From: Trichodelitschia bisporula
Lineage: Eukaryota; Ascomycota; Dothideomycetes; Phaeotrichales; Phaeotrichaceae
DNA: 28,321 nt
Assembly: GCA_010356995.1 (NCBI GenBank)
Contig: ML996712.1
Coordinates: 190,828-219,148, forward strand
Reading direction: 5' to 3'
Shown: positions 20,135 to 28,321 of the stretch, one piece after another
Layout of the letters: every line of letters begins with the position of its first letter
Numbering within the stretch: position 1 is the first letter of the stretch
Notes under the pieces: generated by a model
What the model was told of the DNA's origin: nothing
Database searches by the model: none
Seen by the model: the letters and a program-made list of their open reading frames with translations, nothing else
Translations under genes and position numbers: made by a program

Positions 20135-21829
20135 TCACTCCACCACATACGGTTTGGCCCCAGAGCCAAATATCAAGTGCGGCTTACGTTTCGCTAGATC
20201 AAGAATGGTCATTGAAAATACCGAGTTTGCCCACGCAAACCAGCTGCCTGTGTCGCAATCAGTACCGTCCGTGACAAAGAGACCGAACTCACGAGTGTAG
20301 TCCCGGTTGATGTCAACGTTGATGCTCTCATGCACTAAACCCAAAATGCTGGCATTCCGCACCATCTGCACGCAGCGCGTTATCTCGTCGTCGTCCTCGC
20401 TGGTCATCGCCTGTACGAGCACCGCCATTGGCCAGGCATGTTGTAGGCCAATGTGTGGACCTCCGATGCCCTTGAAGTCGTCACCGGTCAGGAAGTATGG
20501 ATTGCCCGCCTTGCTCAACACCATGCGCCGCGTGTTCTTGTACACTGGGTCGTCGCGGCCGACGAAGCCCATCACCGGCAGCGCCAGCAGCGATGGCAGA
20601 TTGGCATCGTCCATCATGATCTGCGAGCCGTAGCCGTCTACCTCATACGCAAACACGCGTCCGTACTTCTTGTGCTCTACAACGCCGTGCTCCCATACGG
20701 CCTTTTCTAGCCGATCGGCCCGATCAAGCACATCGGCGGCGAACTTTAACTTGTTCGCAGCCTTTAGTACAGCGCCGAGACGCTTCAGCTCGACGGACAT
20801 CATCGCATTGGCAGGGACCAAAAAACCGAGGATGGTTGCATCGTCGCTCGGCCGGAATGCGCTGCGTATCAGGCCTGTTCCCCCATTGAGCGGATTGCCC
20901 AACCCTGCGAGCGAGAGCGTTTCCGTGCCGGTGTTAGTACGCCGTTGGAAGGTGTATTCGTTGCCCACAAAACTGCCCTTGTCAGTATCAAACGTAGGCC
21001 GCATCTGCGCGTCTAGCACAAGGAGGAGCGTCTCGAGCGCTCGCTCCCACCGCGGCGTGACGAAGGCCGTTGAGCCTGTGTGCTCGTAGAACTCGTTGCC
21101 CAGCGCGAGGAACGCCGCCAGCGAGTCCAGCTCGTATTTGCACTCGAAAACTTCATCCATCTGGTACATGGGCTGTACCGAGTCGCCCTGTCCGCTGGGC
21201 GTCGGCGCGAGGCCGCTCAGCGGCGGCGGCTGGAAGGCATTGCAGTACGGGGCTGCGATAACGAACTCAGCCTGCGTGTTAATGGCGCCGTGGATGAGAT
21301 TCGCGAGCTTCTTGTCTTTCTTCGCGAGTGCTTGGTAGCCGGCGAGCTGGTTCGTTGAATCGCGCAGCCACTCGGCGTTGATGTCGCCCGTGACGATGAA
21401 GCTCTGCGGGCCCTCCCAGCGGCCATCTTCACTTTTCTTTTTGGTCGAGTCGACATGCCACCGCACGGTGGTGTCGAGTGTATTGGGGAATGCGTTTTCG
21501 AAGATGCGCGCAAGGTCAGGGTCGAGCATACGCTCGGTGACGTCGGTGATGACCTTTTCGACGGTGTCGGAGTGGAATGTGCGGCATGTGGGCGCGGGGC
21601 GCTGGTACGGGAGGCGCAACCGACCTTCGCTGTAGGGGCCGCTGGGGGTGTTAATAGGGATACGAGACATGAGATGGGAGACGTACTGCCGGTGCTTCGA
21701 GTATGAAGCGTAGTCCGGACATGCTAGCTTGTAGTCGTCTGAGAGCGGATTTTGGACCGGTTCAAAGGCTCCCATAGCACTTGACAGTGTAAACACAGCA
21801 CATGCTGCGAGCACATGTCGGATGGCCAT
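20135..21829 (-). CDS. Glycoside hydrolase family 125 exo-alpha-mannosidase-like, secretory
   Basis: A single 564-residue exon. The first 20 residues (MAIRHVLAACAVFTLSSAMG) form a clear signal peptide. Family GH125 (formerly DUF1237, the fission-yeast meiotically up-regulated Mug157 group) is indicated by GDINAEWLRDSTNQLAGYQ (from residue 148), by YGSQIMMDDANLPSLLALP, GIGGPHIGLQHAWPMA, and by the C-terminal HESINVDINRDYTREFG and TGSWFAWANSVFSMTILDL. Bacterial GH125 enzymes are metal-independent, inverting exo-alpha-1,6-mannosidases; the conserved acidic residues in the WLRDS and HES blocks are the probable catalytic positions, by family analogy. The protein probably acts on N-glycans or cell-wall mannan in the secretory pathway or outside the cell. 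The length is normal for the fungal family, with no sign of decay. Confidence 0.93.
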   Translation of the reverse strand: MAIRHVLAACAVFTLSSAMGAFEPVQNPLSDDYKLACPDYASYSKHRQYVSHLMSRIPINTPSGPYSEGRLRLPYQRPAPTCRTFHSDTVEKVITDVTERMLDPDLARIFENAFPNTLDTTVRWHVDSTKKKSEDGRWEGPQSFIVTGDINAEWLRDSTNQLAGYQALAKKDKKLANLIHGAINTQAEFVIAAPYCNAFQPPPLSGLAPTPSGQGDSVQPMYQMDEVFECKYELDSLAAFLALGNEFYEHTGSTAFVTPRWERALETLLLVLDAQMRPTFDTDKGSFVGNEYTFQRRTNTGTETLSLAGLGNPLNGGTGLIRSAFRPSDDATILGFLVPANAMMSVELKRLGAVLKAANKLKFAADVLDRADRLEKAVWEHGVVEHKKYGRVFAYEVDGYGSQIMMDDANLPSLLALPVMGFVGRDDPVYKNTRRMVLSKAGNPYFLTGDDFKGIGGPHIGLQHAWPMAVLVQAMTSEDDDEITRCVQMVRNASILGLVHESINVDINRDYTREFGLFVTDGTDCDTGSWFAWANSVFSMTILDLAKRKPHLIFGSGAKPYVVE

Positions 21830-22358
21830 GTCGATTGTTGGGTGCTGGGAGGGGTGGAGCTTCCACGTCGGCTAATGGAGACAACAGCAATTGACTAACA
21901 GAAAGAAGAAGAGGGCGAGTTCACATGGTGCAGTCTTCGCAGCAAAAGATAGAGCCGCTAGTTCTAGGGCGAGGCGGTTGCGAGAGACAGGTGAGCGATG
22001 AACGGTGATGAAGTGGGAGGCGGATGAAATGGCCAGAATCTGGAATACAGAGCGTTGTCAAGCCAAGACGGCTCAAGCCACCCCCGCCGATCTACAATCT
22101 GGGGAAAAGCAAAACAAGCGCGGGACTAAAACTGAAGGTGGGTTTTTGAGAGATGTATGACGATTAGGTGTTCATGCATCCGATATTCGCTCATCTGATA
22201 TCTACCATATGTGGTCATCTTGCATGACGTGCATGGCGCTGAAGGACGTCAAAGAGTCAAGCGGAAGTGGAGAGAAGCGTAGATCGACTCATTAGATTGC
22301 CATAAGACTGGTATCATAACGTATCCAACCATGGAGCACCCAATCCGCAAACGCAACC
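21830..22358. promoter_or_regulatory. GH125 upstream region / 3' flank of the Zn2Cys6 gene
   Basis: About 530 bp upstream of the mannosidase start. Purine-rich on the plus strand near the start codon (AGAAAGAAGAAGAGG at 21900), i.e. a pyrimidine-rich leader on the coding strand, as is common in fungal promoters. No specific operator is identified. Confidence 0.35.
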
Positions 22359-25014
22359 CTACAGGTACCACTTCCCCTCGGCATACTCACCCATCTCCAT
22401 GTCGGGACCTGCAGTCAGGCCTGCAGTCCCCATCGGCAGCGAGTAATCGTTCACGCCCGCCGCACCCAGCCATTCCCCGCTATTCGTAGCTCCAACATCT
22501 GGCAGCGGCCACTGATCGAACCCCATAGCAAGTTGCGACTGATCACGGAACCACCAGTCGTTGTTGTCCCGCACCATGTTGTCTAGTGGGCCAAACAGTG
22601 CCGACGGGGACCCCTCAGGCCGGTTCGGGTCTGGTGCGGGAGCGGCGCTAATCTGCGGCATGGACGCCGTGTACAGGTTTGGCGGTTCGGTGCGCGGTAT
22701 CATGTCTGGCAAGACCGTTGTAAACGATTTAGCGGCCAACGGCGCGGTTTGGTTTGGTGACGGCTGTGGTGAGGTACTCTCCGCCTTGTGTGAGGGAGTA
22801 TTTGTGCGCGAGCGGAAGTCGATGCCCCATACACCGAACTTGGCATCCGTTCGCGTGAGAACTGTGGCCGCCTCCTCGGGCAGGTCGACCTTCCACTTGC
22901 GTGACAGGATGCTGATTATCGCGAGTGTGCGCCGTGCGCATAACCAGCTCTCGGCAATTTCCTCGAGCTCCTTGACGCCGTGCGTAATGTCGCGGCGCGC
23001 GTTCTTGTCGGGAAGGTTGAGCAGATGAATCGTGCACGCCGAATGGACGATGTATACGGCGATGTTGCAAATCTGCCGGAGTCCGTGAGATCGCTTGTAC
23101 AGTCGCAGCAGCTTGGAGATCATCGCCGCCGCTTGCGTGCATAGCCGGCGCGGCGACACATTTTGGGGGAGCGGCGACGTTGATTGCGTGTACTTGAGGA
23201 ATGGACGAAAGAGATGGATGTAGAGCAGCTGAAAGAACATGCTACGGAGTTGCGTCAATGAATGGACAGATCATGAATGGACAGATCATGAAGCGGGGAT
23301 CTAGAGCAAAGGGCAAAGGGTAAACGTACTGCATGACAAGCATACTGGGGAGGCCACCCTCCTTGGGCTCGAGCTCGCGGGGGAGGTTGCGCCGCCAAGC
23401 CTCAAGCCGCTGGTGGATTGCACTGAGCTTCTTGAGTTCGGACTGCTTACCTTTGGACTTGTCAAGGTCGGTGGGGTTGTAGAAGTACGACATCAGGTCG
23501 CTCGAGATTTCACAGAGCGCCGAGATTTGCAGTGCCACGGCCCGTGTCCGCGATGGCTGCGCATACGCCTCGTTAACACCATGGTCCGTGTACGCAGCCC
23601 AAATATCAGCGTCCTCGTGAGGGAAAACTTCGAACTTGGGGACCGTGATGACGGACGCCGGCAGCTGCGGAAGGCGCCCCAGGTAATTTGACCAGCACCT
23701 ACGCCATTAGCGGGAGCGAACATGGAAGAGCGCAAGACACCCACTTGTCAAACAAAAAGCAACCCCAGAATGTGATGCGCCGCGCATCAACCTCCTCGTC
23801 GCTGAACCCGGTGTCGCGCGCCGCTAGCGAGCCGGAGTCGAGGTTGAGGCCGAGGTCGCAGGCCATACGGAAGCTCATGCCGCTGTACACCCAGCCCTTG
23901 GCCTCTCGCCCACAGCCCGCCTCACGTACCGACATAAGGGCCAGCGCCTGCACCGTGGTAAGCCTCGGTTTCTCGTGCTCGTCGTTGGCCATGATGAGCC
24001 GTTTGGCCTCCTTAAAGAAGTGATCGCCGGCCGTGGCCGCGTCCTCGGGGTACTCGCGTGAGCCAGGCCACGCCGTGAAGTGGCACCCGAGCGCGAGCAT
24101 CGCGTTGACGAGGAGGGGCGTGCAGTGTTCAGTGCGGCGACGTGTGCCGGGCGGCGGACGGCCCTGGACAAAATCTCTCCAGAAAAGGGGCTTTGAAAGG
24201 GTTGTGAAGAAGGTGTAGTGCCACGCAAAGTACATGTGGATAAGATGCAGCACCAGCTTCGGGTCGTCCGTTACCTCCGTCCACGAGGCCACTGCCTCCG
24301 TTTCCGACGCGTATTCGGTCCCCGTGAAGTTGGCCAGTTCCGTGTGCTCCTCGCCGCCGGGGAAGAAGATGAGGTTCGAAGTGCCGCCGATGTAACGCGT
24401 CGACCCGTCCTCGAGCTGCAGCTCTGCCATACGCCCGGAGAGTTGTGTCTCAAAAGGCGCCTGCTGCGCATCGCCGACGTCGAGCGCGTCATCCTCGTCG
24501 ATGCCCGTTTCGCGCGCCAGCACCGCCTCCGCGACTGCATCCAGGCTCTCGCATGTTCGGATCTGCCGTACCAGCTCGGGCACTTCACTCTCGGGGAAGT
24601 TGAGGATGGCTTCAATAAGGATCTCGAGAGTGGAGTTGCGCGTCTTGAGCTTGTCGTCCTTTTTGTACACGCCTTTGCGGCGGTGGTCTGAGTTTGGGTC
24701 GTACACGCACTTTGTGTTATAGACCGATGAGCAGGCAGCGCACGCGGGCAGGTTTCCGTCGCATCTGGGGCAGTCAGTGGAGGTTCGTCAGCAGCGGAGC
24801 CGTCATCTCCGCGGAGGCATACTTTGACTTGCGTTTCCTACAGGCTGTTCGCGCATCAGATCCACTTAAGGCCCGGCACTTTGGAGATTAACGTACCAAT
24901 GCATGCTGTGCTCACGCACCTCCGCTTCGCGCCGTCATCGGTTGCGGCATCTTTTCGGCGGCTGCGCACGCGCCCCTTGGATTTCGCATCTGTGCTCGCC
25001 GGGCCGGCGTCCAT
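22359..25014 (-). CDS. Zn2Cys6 transcription factor, NirA-like, with fungal-specific TF domain, 5 exons
   Basis: Exons 25014-24897, 24844-24823 (22 nt), 24764-23745, 23698-23330 and 23241-22359 join through GT-AG introns into 803 residues in frame. The binuclear cluster is CVSTACIACRKRKSKCDGN followed by LPACAACSSVYNTKC, with ligands C38, C41, C48, C55, C58 and C66, then VYDPNSDHRRKGVYKKDDK. That block is typical of the NirA-type group of nitrogen regulators. Downstream, TRYIGGTSNLIFFPGG and the Fungal_trans region (PLFWRDFVQGRPPPG..., ALALMSVREAGCGREAKGW, ITFWGCFLFDKCWSNYLGRL) follow in the expected order. The acidic C-terminus may be an activation region. It binds CGG-containing sites as a nuclear regulator; whether it is the true nitrate regulator is not shown, since no nitrate genes lie nearby. 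The start is the first Met after the promoter, but the frame stays open further upstream, so the N-terminus is uncertain. Confidence 0.88.
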
Positions 25015-25597
25015 TTCCGCTGTGGTAATCGTGCGGGGTTCAGATGCGGTGGGTGTTGCGCATACATGCGGCGCGAGATCGGATGGGCATTGCGCAGGCG
25101 AAGAAGATGGGAAAAGGAACGAGGATGCGAGCGTCGACGACTGAGAAAGAGTACAGGGAGCAAATTGACTCTACATACACAGTGCGGCGACTCACTCGCG
25201 ATGTCTTCTTAGTAATGCGCTCAGCGAGCGCAAAACGATGAGCCCCACTGTCGCCGGCCTTGGCGATGCACGCCGCGCGGGGAAATCGGCCACCCCCCTG
25301 CGCGATGTGCAAAATTGCTGAGGCATGTGGTGAACAGCATTGTTACTCAGCCTTATTGAGAGGTTGTCGCTCGCTCGCACTGCCTTTGTTTCGTACTCTA
25401 TCGCCATGGCAGATTCTACAGTAGCGGTAATATGATGCTGACTGACAGCGAATGCCGGAGGCAACTGGGATGCCGTTATCGCTGGCCCGCATTAACCAGA
25501 CTAAAGTTGAGGGAGTAAGAATTAAATTCCGGTTCGCAATCCAGAGGCTGTGTGATCAATTCGGTAAGTTTGCAGGGCAGTTAACGGCGGTAGCGCA
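25015..25597. promoter_or_regulatory. Upstream region of the Zn2Cys6 gene
   Basis: About 580 bp between the chosen start of the Zn2Cys6 gene and the minisatellite. Overlapping short frames, no recognised coding sequence, and no clear TATA box on the coding strand. Confidence 0.35.
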
Positions 25598-25749
25598 GTT
25601 ACCCGACGCTAGCAGCGTTACCCGGCGCTGGCCGGATTACCCGGCGCTAAGAGGGTTACCCGGCGCTGGCAGGGTTACCTGGCGCTGGCAAAGTTGCCCG
25701 GCGCTAGCTACGTTACCCGGAACTGGCCGCATTACCAGGCGCTCCCCGG
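25598..25749 (+). repeat. 19-bp minisatellite, 8 units
   Basis: Eight consecutive units of exactly 19 bp with consensus close to GTTACCCGGCGCTGGCAGG, beginning at 25598, 25617, 25636, 25655, 25674, 25693, 25712 and 25731. Units differ mainly at the last four bases and at isolated core positions, while TTACCCGGCGCT is well kept. A weaker, 18-bp ninth unit may precede (25580-25597). Because 19 is not a multiple of three, it is not a protein repeat. It lies between the Zn2Cys6 gene's upstream region and the gypsy LTR. Confidence 0.95.
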
Positions 25750-25768
25750 AGACCGGATAGGGGGCGCT

Positions 25769-26126
25769 TGTCATGGTTCTGGCCATACACGGTGTGATGC
25801 CCCAGGCCATGACATGGGCTGGGTGGCAGCACTGTCCCGAGTGACGTATGGAGACTAGCGCAGTCATGTGACTGGCACCAAGCCCCCACTGCGGTTATGC
25901 TTTTGCATACACCCATCCCTGTAGATTACTTCTCCCACTCTCTATCATCGTCTCGTAGCAATCTATGGTTTTTGCACCGCCCTTCGCTGGCACCGTGACA
26001 CGCAAAACCCTTACACAGTTCTTCAAGCTTTCAATGAATGTTATTCCACAACCAATACTGCGCAACCAGTGATTTATGCGTCCCTGACACCCGTGGAGCA
26101 GCAGAACCGGGTGTCATGCCATGACA
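25769..26126 (-). mobile_element. Ty3/gypsy LTR (3' LTR of the adjacent fossil)
   Basis: A 358-bp block with TGTCATGG at 25769 and its reverse complement CCATGACA at 26119-26126, the expected TG...CA ends. Read on the minus strand it follows a run of nine G (plus-strand C run at 26131-26139), fitting a polypurine tract just before a 3' LTR. Only one copy is in the window, so no insertion age can be derived from LTR divergence. Confidence 0.75.
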
Positions 26127-26727
26127 CGACCCCCCCCCTCTCGAAAGAATGCCTCCCCCCTCAGCTATCATTGGAGAGACGATACATCTCCTTGGTAATC
26201 TCCTCCCAACCTTCCTTGTTGCCAATGTCCGGATGTGGACCGGCCTTTGTCGGATTGGCACTGTGATAGGCTTCAAGCAAGCCCCGGCATCCGATTGCGT
26301 CCCAATACGGCTGCCATTGAGGATTCTTGTTCCAATCAGGGAAGCCGGAGTACTTGGTCTTGTACTGTAGTAGCTTCCGGCGGTGCTTCCCGCGACGAGT
26401 GTGGGACGGATCAGCCTCCCGAGGAGCCCACCGACTGTCCGCAATCTCCTGAACGATCCATTCGGGATCTCCATCTTCGGTGATAATTGGTTCAGGAGTC
26501 TTCTGTCGCTGCCCGGTGATTGATTCCGCATCTGCTAGCTCTAAGAGTCAGTTGTGGAACACAGGGTCGATCTTCATTGTGTCTGGGAGCTCTAACTCGC
26601 AGGCGCTTCCATCGACTACTCGAAAGACCTTGAAGCGCCCCATGCGTTTGTGATCGAGGGAACGGCTCGGACGTTCTGTCTTGATGTTTCGGGAGTCCAG
26701 GAACACGTAATCCCCAGGCACCAGCTC
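26127..26727 (-). mobile_element. Ty3/gypsy chromovirus pol C-terminal fossil (integrase end plus chromodomain)
   Basis: On the minus strand, ELVPGDYVFLDSRNIKTERP, then SRSLDHKRMGRFKV and LELPDTMKIDPVFHN match the integrase C-terminal (GPY/F-like) region of Ty3/gypsy elements. A second part, EPIITEDGDPEWIVQEIADS, then LLQYKTKYSGFPDWNKNPQW and ending LLEAYHSANPTKAG, is a chromodomain as in chromoviruses. gag, protease, reverse transcriptase and most of integrase are absent; the element is broken and incomplete, and ends upstream against a PNP_UDP fragment. Likely moderately old. Confidence 0.85.
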
Positions 26728-26960
26728 CTCGGCCGCGTTGGCGAACACAATACGGTCATCATGGTCTTGGGGCTGACGGGCACAAACTCGGCGGCCTCGG
26801 CGGTTGCTCAAATGAAATCAGCTTTCACTTCGCTTCAATTCGGCGTCTTGGTCGGCATCGGAAGCGGTGTGCCGAGCGCAAAAGCCGACATCCGGCTTGG
26901 GGACGTTGTTGTTTGCCAGCCGTCCAAGGATTGTGGCGGAGTGATTCAGTACGACTTGGG
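26728..26960 (+). pseudogene. PNP_UDP (nucleoside phosphorylase-like) domain fragment of a fungal NLR-type protein
   Basis: The plus strand encodes LLGRVGEHNTVIMVLGLTG followed by TNSAASAVAQM, FGVLVGIGSGVPSAKADIRL, then GDVVVCQPSKDCGGVIQYDL. This is the N-terminal half of the purine/uridine phosphorylase fold (family form: GRIGEHNVVI..., FGLMVGIGGGVP...DIRLGDVVVS, GGVVQYD). In filamentous ascomycetes this variant is usually the N-terminal effector domain of NACHT/NB-ARC ankyrin or TPR proteins rather than a metabolic enzyme. The fragment begins where the gypsy fossil ends (coding on the opposite strand) and stops at 26960, where repeat B begins, so both domain ends are lost. The frame across the fragment is open. 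It is a gene remnant and non-functional as it stands. Confidence 0.8.
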
Positions 26961-27101
26961 TGTTAAAATGAAGTGTGAACTTGACTGAGTTGCTTGATCG
27001 ACTAGCAGTGGGAAGTGAGCTGACTATATACCTCGCCAGGAGACAACCCCCGTCTCCTGGCTCCACTCCAGCCACCCCAGGTTGCCGCCACAAATTCAAC
27101 A
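26961..27101. mobile_element. LTR-like repeat B, right copy
   Basis: 141 bp, TGTTAAAATGAAG...AATTCAACA, matching 2561-2700 with about ten differences. The hairpin is perfect over 9 bp here (CCAGGAGAC, 7-nt loop, GTCTCCTGG). Flanked on the left by the PNP_UDP fragment and on the right by SCC2 coding sequence, with no visible target-site duplication. Confidence 0.8.
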
Positions 27102-28260
27102 CGCAGCAACAGCTCCGCGGCGGGCCAATCGGGCGACCCGAGCACGTTGATCAAGTCCTCGATGAAGATGTCGAGCAGGTTATGGTACGGCTGGTCGTCG
27201 GACTTGGTCGACGCGAGCGCGCCCTGCGCGAGGTAGCGAATCACGTAGGAGGCGTTTTTCAGGGCATTGTCGTGCGTGCGCGTTCTCAACGAAGAGCAGG
27301 CGCATCGCGAGGAACTCCATCTTGGTAGCCGCGCTCTCCGCGACGTTGACCTCGGATACGAGCATCTCGAGCCGGTGAAACACGGGCCCGCACATGTGCA
27401 GCAGCGCGGCCAGCGGTTTCTTCTGGGAGGCGAAGATTTTGAACGCGTCGGTGCTCATGCGCACCTCGACGACCGGCACGACGCTGTCGACGACGTGCTC
27501 CTGTGCGCGCATCACCCCCCCAGAGCACCACCTCAGAGTACATGCTTGTCCTCGCGGCCGGCGGTCAGCACGCGCCGCAGGATCTTTGCCGCGTGGAGCC
27601 CCTTCTCCGCGTGATGCAGCCAGATGGCCCAGTCCGCGACGTCGTCGTCCACGACCAGGTTGATGCACTCGACCGAGGACACCGTATTGTCGCACAGCTT
27701 CTGCAGCCGCATCACGCTGTCGACAGCAACCCGGGAGAACGATCCGGTGGCGACGGCGGTGTGGACCGCGTTTTCGATGCGTACTTTTGTAAAGCGGTGG
27801 CTGTGTTCAGCCTTACCCAGTTTCAGCTACAGGGCTCGAGTATAAGTAGACTCGGGATCCCCACCTCTTTGACAATTAAGCAACTTGTTCATGGACAGAC
27901 CTTTGGTCCAACTTATGATGCTGTGATGTTTCCATTGATCACACATCCCCTCTTAACACATACCTGCAGCGCCTCGGCGAGCATGGGCGGGTCGCCCTCG
28001 TCACCCGGGCCCTGGCTGAAGTACGCGGGGTCGTCGCGCTCCGCAGCGTCGGCCTTCTCACGCTGATCGATGCTCAGCTCCAGCGCGTCGTGGCGTGGGC
28101 GTTTGCGCGCCTCTTCCACCACTCGCGCGTCAACGTCGGGGAATTCCTGGCACTCATCGCGGCCATGCTGACGCGGATCGTGGAGTTGTCCCCGGCGGCG
28201 GCGTCATTGAGCGTGCGGGTCTGCATTTGCGGTGGGGCTTGACATATATTGTTGGCTCAT
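27102..28260 (-). pseudogene. SCC2: Decayed fragment of the cohesin loader SCC2 (Nipped-B/Mis4), split by an LTR
   Basis: Read leftward from about 28150, blocks in family order are: VVEEARKRPRHDALELSIDQ...AEALQ (to 27961), then after LTR A (27804-27958) VRIENAVHTAVATGSFSRVA and MRLQKLCDNTVSSVECINL, MYSEVVLWGG, VVDSVVPVVEVRMSTDAFKI followed by FASQKKPLAALLHMCG, MEFLAMRLLFVENAH, and NALKNASYVIRYLAQGALAS, then YHNLLDIFIEDLINVLGSPD followed by WPAAELLLRV up to 27102. These match the region before and into the Scc2 HEAT repeats. The reading frame changes near 27540, near 27513 (a run of seven C) and near 27290. At the last point about 90-100 residues usual between FVENAH and NALKNA are missing. 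The C-terminal remainder is cut off by repeat B. Scc2 loads cohesin and is essential, so an intact copy should exist elsewhere in the genome. Confidence 0.8.
27804..27958 (-). mobile_element. LTR A, right copy, inside SCC2 remnant
   Basis: 155 bp with TGTTCAGCC at 27804 and CTTAACA ending at 27958, i.e. TGTTAAGAGG...GCTGAACA on the minus strand. Its first 88 bp (minus strand) match 2812-2899. It includes a TATA-like ACTTATACTCGAG. SCC2 coding sequence lies on both sides. No target-site duplication is obvious. Probably a solo copia-type LTR. Confidence 0.75.
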
Positions 28261-28321
28261 CGTCTGACTGGACGGGTGGCTGGACGGTCTGGTGAACAGT
28301 GGGCTGGACATTTTGGACCAC

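Noticed and set aside
25598-25749. CRISPR-like array
   Set aside because: Units are contiguous 19-mers without unique spacers, in a eukaryotic genome; it is a minisatellite.
26031-26531. 166-codon minus-strand frame over the gypsy tail
   Set aside because: Wrong frame; the chromodomain reads in a different frame of the same strand.
27780-27965. LTR A in SCC2 as a functional intron (the left side reads CAG|GTATGT)
   Set aside because: A donor-like GTATGT exists, but the other side offers only a weak AAAG acceptor, and the SCC2 copy is broken elsewhere, so it is not treated as a working intron.
1-28321. tRNA or rRNA genes
   Set aside because: No cloverleaf-compatible A/B box pairs or rRNA core sequences were noticed on reading; a covariance-model scan was not possible.

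Overview
The window looks like a nuclear contig from a filamentous ascomycete (Pezizomycotina). It has short GT-AG introns (43-90 nt), a Ras protein of the Aspergillus RasA type, a fungal GH125 alpha-mannosidase, a Zn2Cys6 regulator of the NirA type, a Dal5-type MFS permease and fungal LTR retrotransposon remnants. All identifications come from reading motifs by eye; no database search was run, and species cannot be named.

Layout. Two degenerate islands sit at the ends. The left island (1-3366) holds the N-terminal part of an alpha/beta-hydrolase-fold protein running off the left edge (minus strand), a broken Ty1/copia pol fossil, a ~140 bp LTR-like repeat (B), a truncated second LTR (A), and, directly against LTR A, the C-terminal end of an O-GlcNAc-transferase-like gene. 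The right island (25598-28321) holds a 19-bp minisatellite, a Ty3/gypsy chromodomain-bearing tail with its LTR, a PNP_UDP fragment, a second copy of repeat B, and a decayed piece of the cohesin loader SCC2 that is itself split by a second copy of LTR A. The two islands therefore share two repeat families.

Between them lies an ordinary gene block with eight apparently intact genes: a bZIP factor (4400-5470, minus), Ras (8525-9371, minus, 4 exons), a molybdopterin-binding-domain protein with a possible mitochondrial presequence (12532-13516, minus, 2 exons), a small predicted membrane protein (14227-14586, minus), the PP4 catalytic subunit (15260-16696, plus, 5 exons), a Dal5-type permease (17704-19379, minus, 3 exons), a secreted or lumenal GH125 mannosidase (20135-21829, minus, intronless) and a NirA-like Zn2Cys6 factor (22359-25014, minus, 5 exons including a 22-nt microexon). 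The models for Ras, PP4, the permease, the molybdopterin protein and the Zn2Cys6 factor close exactly in frame after splicing.

How the genes relate. These are mostly housekeeping or signalling functions (Ras signalling, PP4 in DNA-damage and nutrient response, nutrient uptake, N-glycan mannose trimming). I see no convincing biosynthetic cluster. The permease, mannosidase and Zn2Cys6 factor are consecutive on one strand, but co-regulation is only a guess. Large gene-free stretches (5471-8524 and 9372-12531) have GC-rich overlapping open frames on both strands and nothing I can identify.
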